Positions 29,430 through 34,337 of a stretch of DNA of 34,337 nucleotides are shown here, piece after piece. The position numbers and the translations under genes are program-made. A model generated the notes under the pieces. It saw only the letters and a program-made list of their open reading frames with translations, was not told where the DNA came from and did no database searches. This DNA comes from Methanobacterium sp. GTDB lineage: Archaea > Methanobacteriota > Methanobacteria > Methanobacteriales > Methanobacteriaceae. The DNA lies in the NCBI GenBank assembly GCA_020855015.1, contig JAHKLP010000050.1, positions 1-34,337 on the forward strand, written 5' to 3'. Each line of letters opens with the position of its first letter. Position 1 is the first letter of the stretch.

Positions 29430-30560
29430 CTAAAATTTCAGGGTAGTTTGCTGTGAGTGGTTAATTAGTATGAATGGTTCTGCTCTACTGACAACCACCC
29501 CTATTTTTTTAAGTTCATCAAGTTCTCTGAATTTAATTCCCTTTTTCCGTGCTTCAATTATTTTCCTGGCTGAAATTTTACCTATTCCTGGAACCCTGAG
29601 CAATTCCTTAAAACTCGCTTCATTTACTTCCATAGGAAACATATCTTGATTTAAATTGGCCCAGAGTAATTTGGGGTCATCATTCAGGAAAAGAAATCCA
29701 TCATCATCCATTACCAGCTCATCCGAAGAAAAACCATAAGAATTCAATAGAAATTGGGCCTGATAAAGGCGAGGTGTCCGATTAGTAGCAGGTTTAGAAT
29801 GATTCTCTAAAGGAGTGTCTTTAAGTGGTTGGAAGGTACTTAAATAACTTAAATTTATATTAAGATGTTTATGGAGCCATTCAGTTCGTTTAAGTATGTC
29901 TTGATCTGTTTCATCATTGGCTCCAACAATTAACTGAGTGCATTGACCAGAGGGTGTAAGTTCTGGGTGGCGTTTTTTCAAACGACCAATCCATTTCATC
30001 CTACGGAGGATATCATTATGATAATCTTTGGTACTGGTGAGTTCTTCAAAACCAGAGGAAGTAGCTGATTCGAGGTTTACACTCACTCGGTCAGCAAGGC
30101 TCATTGCCCTTTTAATCATGTCGTAGGAAGCCCCTGGAATTATTTTAAGGTGTATATATCCCTGATATTCATATTCTAATCGTAGTTTTCTTGCCACTTC
30201 AATCATTTTTTCCATAGCTTGATCGGCATCTCCTGGCATTCCAGAACTTAAGAAGAGTCCTTCAGCATAATGATTCTGATAATATAGTAGGAAAAGTGAT
30301 ATCAATTCCTCAGCTGAGAATTCAATTCTTTCGAAACGGTTATGGCAATGATTTATACAATAATTACAGTCATTGGTGCAATGATTACTCATCAAGACCT
30401 TGAATAATGGGATCTGACAACCGCTCTGTGAACGGGCATGATAAATTCCAGGAAGATTTTTGGAGGTGAAATTTTCCTGGTTTAAACTCACATAGTTACA
30501 AAGATCGTATTGTGAGGCCTCCCCCAGAATTCGTAGTTTTTCTATTTCCATTATTTTCAT
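29430..30560 (-). CDS. Radical SAM protein with C-terminal helix-hairpin-helix (putative DNA modification/repair type)
   Basis: The 376-residue protein has the [4Fe-4S] cluster motif CTNDCNYC (C61, C65, C68), extended by further cysteines and His just after (CINHCHNRF). GLFLSSGMPGDADQAMEKM follows as the GGE-like SAM-binding strand. The C-terminus, about 318-345, is a helix-hairpin-helix (LLRVPGIGKISARKIIEARKKG) that usually binds DNA backbone. This combination matches the family labelled putative DNA modification/repair radical SAM protein (TIGR03916). In many bacteria it is paired with a UDG-like partner; none is seen here. The chemistry is unknown. Two starts (30560 and 30551) lack a clear ribosome binding site. 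It is convergent with the ParA cassette and divergent from cfbB. Confidence 0.88.
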   Translation of the reverse strand: MKIMEIEKLRILGEASQYDLCNYVSLNQENFTSKNLPGIYHARSQSGCQIPLFKVLMSNHCTNDCNYCINHCHNRFERIEFSAEELISLFLLYYQNHYAEGLFLSSGMPGDADQAMEKMIEVARKLRLEYEYQGYIHLKIIPGASYDMIKRAMSLADRVSVNLESATSSGFEELTSTKDYHNDILRRMKWIGRLKKRHPELTPSGQCTQLIVGANDETDQDILKRTEWLHKHLNINLSYLSTFQPLKDTPLENHSKPATNRTPRLYQAQFLLNSYGFSSDELVMDDDGFLFLNDDPKLLWANLNQDMFPMEVNEASFKELLRVPGIGKISARKIIEARKKGIKFRELDELKKIGVVVSRAEPFILINHSQQTTLKF

Positions 30561-30672
30561 TTATGATAATTGTAGTTAATATAAATTTCAAGAGAGCCAT
30601 TGAGAAGTATTTGGCCTTTTTTGTCTGGAATAAACATTTTTCTATAATCCATTCATCCATTAACCCCCTATG

Positions 30673-30680
30673 TTTTTAAA
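30673..30680 (+). promoter_or_regulatory. TATA box of cfbB
   Basis: TTTTTAAA lies 24-31 bp before the ATG at 30704. The expected transcription start coincides with the start codon, which, with no ribosome binding site, points to a leaderless message. Confidence 0.5.
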
Positions 30681-30703
30681 GCATTGATTACAATTCATAG
30701 AAT

Positions 30704-32056
30704 ATGCGTGTTGTTTTAGCCGGTACTGGAAGTGCAGTGGGGAAGACCACCATATCCACAGGAATAATGAAAGCCCTTTCCAAGGAGCTGAAAGTCCAAC
30801 CCTTCAAGGTAGGTCCGGATTATATTGATCCCACTTACCATACTCTCGCAACGGGCAATATTAGCCGAAATTTAGACTCATTTTTCATGAATGATTTGCA
30901 GATTAGGGAGGCATTTGAAAGGGGTTTGAAGATATCAAATTCAAATATGGGGATTATCGAAGGTGTAAGAGGTCTTTATGAAGGTATTAGTCCTATTGAA
31001 GATGTTGGAAACACGGCTTCCATAGCAAAAGCATTGAATGCACCAGTTATTCTAATTTTAAACTCTCGAAGCCTAGTCAAAAGTGCGGCGGCAGTGGTTA
31101 TTGGGTTTAAAACTCTGGATCCCACTGTTAAGATTGAGGGGGTTATTTTGAACTTGGTTAAAAACAGGAAACATTACCTTAAAACCAAGGAAGCTGTGGA
31201 AAAATTAGCAAATACTCCCGTTATTGGGGGAATACCCCGTGACGAGACCATTAGTGTGGAGCAACGACATTTGGGTTTGGTCCCTGCTGTTGAACGTGAT
31301 AGTATTTTACGCAACATTGAAGATTGGGGTAAAGTCATGGAGGAGAATATTGATCTTGACGCCCTTATTGCCATAATGAAAGAAGCAGGCAACCTGCCAG
31401 AAGGTCGTGAACCCCTATTTCATAAGGAAAGCAAGGGAAACCTTAAAATAGGTGTAGCCAAGGACGAAGTTTTCACCTTTTATTATCAAGACAATCTGGA
31501 ATCTCTAGAAGCTAACAATGCTGATCTGATATATTTCAGTCCTTTACATGATGATGAGGTGCCAGATGTGGATGCTGTCTACATTGGTGGAGGGTACCCT
31601 GAGATCTTTGCTAAAGAACTTGCAGCTAACTATTCAATGCGCACTTCACTGAAAAAATTTCATAACGACATCCGCCCCATTTATGCGGAGTGTGGAGGGC
31701 TCATGTATTTGACCCGTTCAATTAACAATCATGAAATGTGTGATGTTTTCCCATACCAGTCCCACATGACCAAAAAACCCCAGGCATTAAGTTACGTTAT
31801 TGCCCGGGCAGCTCATGATAACATTATCATTCCAGAAGGGGAGACTTTCCATGGTCATGAATTCCACTACTCCCAACTGGAACTGGAAGGTTCAAAACCT
31901 AAATTTGCATTTAATATTTTGAGGGGAAGAGGAGTTGTAGATTCTAAGGATGGATTAATGAGTAAAAACACTCTGGCCAGTTACGTTCACACCCATGTGG
32001 CAGCATGTCCAACCTTCGCCTCTCAAATGGTGAGAAGTGCATTGGGAGATTATTAA
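30704..32056 (+). CDS. cfbB: Cobyrinate/Ni-sirohydrochlorin a,c-diamide synthase
   Basis: The 450-residue glutamine amidotransferase amidates the a and c acetate groups of a sirohydrochlorin-derived ring. In methanogens the same family serves coenzyme F430 (CfbB, acting on Ni-sirohydrochlorin) and cobamide synthesis (CbiA). The N-terminal P-loop GTGSAVGKTT is at 7-16, and the C-terminal class I GATase-like domain has YIGGGYPEIF and the nucleophile C330 in YAECGGLMYL, followed near the end by HTHVAA. F430 is the prosthetic group of methyl-CoM reductase, so this marks the genome as a methanogen. No ribosome binding site is visible, and a TATA box 24-31 bp upstream suggests a leaderless message. 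Confidence 0.95.
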   Translation: MRVVLAGTGSAVGKTTISTGIMKALSKELKVQPFKVGPDYIDPTYHTLATGNISRNLDSFFMNDLQIREAFERGLKISNSNMGIIEGVRGLYEGISPIEDVGNTASIAKALNAPVILILNSRSLVKSAAAVVIGFKTLDPTVKIEGVILNLVKNRKHYLKTKEAVEKLANTPVIGGIPRDETISVEQRHLGLVPAVERDSILRNIEDWGKVMEENIDLDALIAIMKEAGNLPEGREPLFHKESKGNLKIGVAKDEVFTFYYQDNLESLEANNADLIYFSPLHDDEVPDVDAVYIGGGYPEIFAKELAANYSMRTSLKKFHNDIRPIYAECGGLMYLTRSINNHEMCDVFPYQSHMTKKPQALSYVIARAAHDNIIIPEGETFHGHEFHYSQLELEGSKPKFAFNILRGRGVVDSKDGLMSKNTLASYVHTHVAACPTFASQMVRSALGDY

Positions 32057-32138
32057 TAGTTTAAAAAAGCCCGGAATTTTTAAGAACTTATAAAGCCTTG
32101 AATTTGGAAAAAAAGCCCGGATGATAAGATTAAGTTTC

Positions 32139-32288
32139 TTCTACTGTAGACTATTGGTTGGTGAATTTTTTCCATTAATCATGGGATTTGTAGGTTTTTG
32201 TCATATGGATATCAGATTTTTTTCTACTGTAGACTTAATATTAATTCATATATGGATTGAAATGTCATGTATTTCTTCTACTGTAGAA
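32139..32288 (+). repeat. Cluster of three 13-bp palindromes TTCTACTGTAGA(A/C)
   Basis: Copies lie at 32139-32151 and 32222-32234 (both ending GAC) and 32276-32288 (ending GAA). The spacers are 70 and 41 nt and unrelated to each other. Each is preceded by a T/C-rich stretch on the plus strand. The cluster starts 83 bp after cfbB and ends about 70 bp before the TATA box of the Wzy-like gene. The core is shared with 10282-10410. Confidence 0.9.
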
Positions 32289-32356
32289 TTCGATATTGTA
32301 ATTAATCAGCCCATAATACGTTCAAATCTCACAAATTACTCTGCAAACTAAAAAAG

Positions 32357-32364
32357 TATATAAA
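32357..32364 (+). promoter_or_regulatory. TATA box of the Wzy-like gene
   Basis: TATATAAA is the best archaeal TATA match in the region. Transcription would start near 32387 and produce a leader of about 170 nt before the ATG at 32560. Confidence 0.6.
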
Positions 32365-32475
32365 CAAAAGGAATAAAGGAATTAGACAGAATACTTATGA
32401 AGAAGGAATCATCAAAATAAATTCTAATTAACCGACATTATAAAGAAATAAAATAATTCTAACAAGAGGAAGAAT

Positions 32476-32538
32476 ATGGATTGTAATTTTATTTTGCCCT
32501 CAAATAATAATCTTATCTTCATTTCAATAAAGTTATAA
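32476..32538 (+). CDS. Possible 20-residue leader peptide
   Basis: An ATG preceded by AAGAGGA at five bases opens a 20-codon frame beginning MDCNFILPSNNN and ending in a hydrophobic FISIKL, with TAA 21 bp before the Wzy-like gene. It lies in that gene's predicted leader. The ribosome binding site is the main support, and the frame may be chance in AT-rich DNA. Confidence 0.25.
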   Translation: MDCNFILPSNNNLIFISIKL

Positions 32539-32559
32539 AAATATTAACCGGAGAATAAT

Positions 32560-33729
32560 ATGAAATTTAAAAGCGTTGATCTTTTTTCACCATATATTTT
32601 AGTGATCATTATTGCTTTATATGTATCACTTGCAGCCATTGCATATCAGGAGCACCTGAGGAACCTCCAGTGGGTTTCTACCACAACATTCCTGTACATT
32701 TTTATGGGAACTCTATTTTTCATTGTTGGCGTAATTGCTCCTAAACTAATCTATAACAGCAGTGATAAATTTAAATCTTTTTTTGGGGGTCCCAATGTTA
32801 CTGAAAAAAATTCGGAACCCTGGTACAACAAATTCCACATCCTGCTGGATGAGAGAGTATTACTGGCAGCAGTTTGCATTTCCATATTTCTCCAGGCACT
32901 TAACCTCTATCTTTTAGGTGGTATACCAATTTTAAGTGGATATCTAAAATTTAAGGCCACAACAGACTTATGGCGAATTGCATATCCCATATTTTTACCT
33001 GCAATTACTATTCTCCTGGCCAAATATCCCCGTAAATGGTACTATCTACTTTTCATAATAGGTCTTGGAGCATTCGCTATTAATGGATACCGCACCACTA
33101 CCATGGCCATACTCATCAGTGCTTTTATAACTTTATATTACACTCGTAAAATGAAAACCATCCACGTATTAATCTCAATACTTATAATAGCCTTAATTGG
33201 CATAGCTGCAGGATATATTGCCGTTATGTCCATTCAATGGCAACAATGGAGTTTAAATCCATTACAACTGGTAGCTTACCGGGCAGGATTCACCATGATG
33301 GTATTCGATAAGATCGTGCACATGGCCGGAGCCACCGGGGGCGACCTATTCCACCAAGCTCTTACCACCGGACACCCGCGAGTAACAGTGGGACAGGTAG
33401 TTTTGGGCTATCCAGTAGGTGGGAGCACACCCACCACCAGTATTACATCCACCATCTTCGGACCAGCTGTTCTCGACTTTGGATTCTATGCCATGGTCAT
33501 CCAGATGTTTATAATTGGAGTGGTTTTGAGGATAATCTATGCCACTCACCAGAAAGCAAATGGTGCCTTAACGGCTTTGTATGCAATTGTACTGACTCAC
33601 ACCATGATATGGGTTGAAACAGGTCCTACCGATAGTGTGGTTTACCTATTTTATCTCCTGGCCTTCATTGCAGTAGTTATTTATGCAATCCAACTTTCTA
33701 GGATATCTGGAAAAACAGTGTCAATTTAA
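32560..33729 (+). CDS. Oligosaccharide repeat-unit polymerase-like membrane protein (Wzy-like)
   Basis: The 389-residue protein is strongly hydrophobic, with about ten membrane segments beginning at residues 11-30. The larger non-membrane stretch around 225-300 (QWQQWSLNPLQLVAYRAGF and TTGHPRVTVGQVVLGYPVGGSTPTTSITSTIFGPA) is the kind of long extracellular loop found in O-antigen/oligosaccharide polymerases. AINGYRTTTMAILI within a helix is also typical of archaeal and bacterial members. It may join glycan units on a lipid carrier, linking it with UppP at 4921-5760. No glycosyltransferases are nearby, so the product is unknown. GGAG lies before the ATG. Family assignment rests on topology more than on motifs. 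Confidence 0.62.
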   Translation: MKFKSVDLFSPYILVIIIALYVSLAAIAYQEHLRNLQWVSTTTFLYIFMGTLFFIVGVIAPKLIYNSSDKFKSFFGGPNVTEKNSEPWYNKFHILLDERVLLAAVCISIFLQALNLYLLGGIPILSGYLKFKATTDLWRIAYPIFLPAITILLAKYPRKWYYLLFIIGLGAFAINGYRTTTMAILISAFITLYYTRKMKTIHVLISILIIALIGIAAGYIAVMSIQWQQWSLNPLQLVAYRAGFTMMVFDKIVHMAGATGGDLFHQALTTGHPRVTVGQVVLGYPVGGSTPTTSITSTIFGPAVLDFGFYAMVIQMFIIGVVLRIIYATHQKANGALTALYAIVLTHTMIWVETGPTDSVVYLFYLLAFIAVVIYAIQLSRISGKTVSI

Positions 33730-33736
33730 AGGTTTT

Positions 33737-33787
33737 TAATTTTTTCAATTTTATCTTCTATTTTTTTTAATTTTTCTCAAATTTTTT
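33737..33787 (+). terminator. Multiple U tracts after the Wzy-like gene
   Basis: Several T5-T8 runs follow the stop codon within 60 bp (for example T8 near 33760). They are a strong archaeal termination signal before the convergent PsbP-like gene. Confidence 0.6.
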
Positions 33788-33794
33788 GGATAAA

Positions 33795-33808
33795 GTTACA
33801 CTTGAAAC
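33795..33808 (+). other. Single match to the Methanothermobacter mini-ORB sequence
   Basis: GTTACACTTGAAAC contains TTACACTTGAAA, close to the mini-ORB bound by Orc1/Cdc6 in Methanothermobacter (TTTACACTTGAAA, from memory). Only one copy is present, and no orc1/cdc6 gene lies in the window, so an origin is not supported. Confidence 0.25.
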
Positions 33809-33895
33809 CCATGTCTAATTTAGTATATTGGTATTACTCGACACAGTCAAATTCCTCAGACAACCCTAAAATAAAAACCTAAAAAGAATTAAAAA

Positions 33896-34337
33896 TCATT
33901 CGATTTTTAAACTGTTTAGAATCATCGCAAAATAGGGTTTCTCATTATCAAAGTCTTTATCTGGGGCTTGTAGAGAAATAAAATATGTTGTGTTATTTTT
34001 AACCAAGTATATATGGACAATTCGCGATTCACGGAAGTTACTGTCATTAACAAAATAAACATCTTCGTAAGCTTTTTCACTATCAATGCTAATCCAATAA
34101 CTTGATTTTTTGGTCCACCCGGGGATTATGGAATTTTGAAATCCTCTGATTGTACTTTCTTCTGTCATTCCCTCATTTGGGATTTGTTCCAGCGAAAACT
34201 GCGCACCACCTAATGACACACCTTTAAAAACAGATATGATATTGGGCCCTGTTTGATTGTCAGAATTGACAAACCAGCTACTTGGATATTTAAAGCTAAC
34301 TCCATATCCAGAAAAGGTTTTAACAGGTGTTTCAATA
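33896..34337 (-). CDS. PsbP-like domain protein, C-terminal part (N-terminus beyond right edge)
   Basis: The frame stays open to the window edge, giving 147 complete codons without the N-terminus. Reading upstream of the GTG at 34219 gives TFSGYGVSFKYPSSWFV, which with the closing region YFISLQAPDKDFDNEKPYFAMILNSLKIE matches the PsbP-like fold (PF18933-type) of methanogen surface and secreted proteins. The GTG is therefore internal, not a start. Full-length relatives usually have an N-terminal signal peptide or lipobox, so an extracellular, membrane-attached role is likely; the function is unknown. It is convergent with the Wzy-like gene. Confidence 0.78.
   Translation of the reverse strand, partial: IETPVKTFSGYGVSFKYPSSWFVNSDNQTGPNIISVFKGVSLGGAQFSLEQIPNEGMTEESTIRGFQNSIIPGWTKKSSYWISIDSEKAYEDVYFVNDSNFRESRIVHIYLVKNNTTYFISLQAPDKDFDNEKPYFAMILNSLKIE

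Larger units (their letters stand above)
32057..32559. other. Long intergenic region before the Wzy-like gene
   Basis: Of the 503 bp, the first part holds a 13-bp direct repeat (AAAAAAGCCCGGA at 32063-32075 and 32109-32121) and then the palindrome cluster at 32139-32288. A strong TATA box follows at 32357-32364, then a leader of about 170 nt that contains a possible 20-codon frame. A 76-codon frame across the palindromes (32121-32351) has no ribosome binding site and looks accidental. Confidence 0.65.

Noticed and set aside
32139..32288. CRISPR array of Cas12a-like repeats (UCUAC...GUAGA stem)
   Set aside because: The arms match the Cas12a repeat stem, but the loop is a single base, the repeats are 13 bp instead of about 36, spacers vary from 40 to 70 nt and no cas genes are present.
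32121..32351. 76-codon plus-strand frame
   Set aside because: It crosses all three TTCTACTGTAGA palindromes, has no ribosome binding site and an incoherent composition; most likely accidental.
33795..33808. Replication origin
   Set aside because: A single mini-ORB-like match without clustered copies, a duplex-unwinding tract assigned to it, or an orc1/cdc6 gene.

Overview
The window reads as chromosomal DNA of a mesophilic methanogenic archaeon, most likely a Methanobacterium or close relative in Methanobacteriales. The grounds are methanogenesis marker 12 (10461-11453), a CfbB/CobB-type amidotransferase of F430 biosynthesis (30704-32056), an archaeal-type S15, a fused Kae1-Bud32, archaeal ArgRS and ThrRS, an undecaprenyl-diphosphatase as used by pseudomurein makers, an AT-rich base composition, and TATA boxes with GGTGA/GAGGTG ribosome binding sites. 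The genus is an inference, not a measurement.

Region 1-7.2 kb: a minus-strand information-processing block (Kae1-Bud32, XTP/dITP pyrophosphatase, S15, and the N-terminus of a DHH/RecJ-like nuclease running off the left edge). Next come a plus-strand CobT-family protein and a cyclase-family hydrolase, then UppP and IlvE on the minus strand. Region 7.2-11.5 kb: tRNA-Val(UAC), a membrane-anchored Mrr-like nuclease-fold protein, SurE, two small genes (one a DUF2098-like protein) and marker 12. Region 11.5-23 kb: branched-chain amino acid genes (ilvC, ilvN, ilvB, later ilvD) interleaved with purD, a coiled-coil protein, argF, a TetR regulator, argS and a signal peptidase. Together with ilvE, four steps of Ile/Val synthesis lie within 17 kb. 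Region 23-34.3 kb: an MgtC/DUF4010 membrane protein, a GNAT, ThrRS, an M24 peptidase, a ParA-based two-gene cassette, a radical SAM/HhH protein, CfbB, a polytopic Wzy-like polymerase and a PsbP-like protein cut by the right edge.

The most unusual content is two families of intergenic repeats. First, tandem TTATAAC/TTATAAG heptamers occur at 1157-1183, 5877-5911, 28107-28140 and 29362-29399. Two of these sites contain the same perfect 20-bp palindrome. The last two bracket a cassette of ParA plus a small protein that carries the LGKGLDALI box of bacterial ParB but no recognisable ParB domain. This looks like a non-canonical archaeal partition system whose centromere-like sites may also act as operators. 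Second, the 13-bp palindrome TTCTACTGTAGAA occurs three times at 10282-10410 and three times at 32139-32288, always in the same orientation, in two intergenic regions 22 kb apart. Its function is unknown to me. Most other genes are ordinary housekeeping genes.
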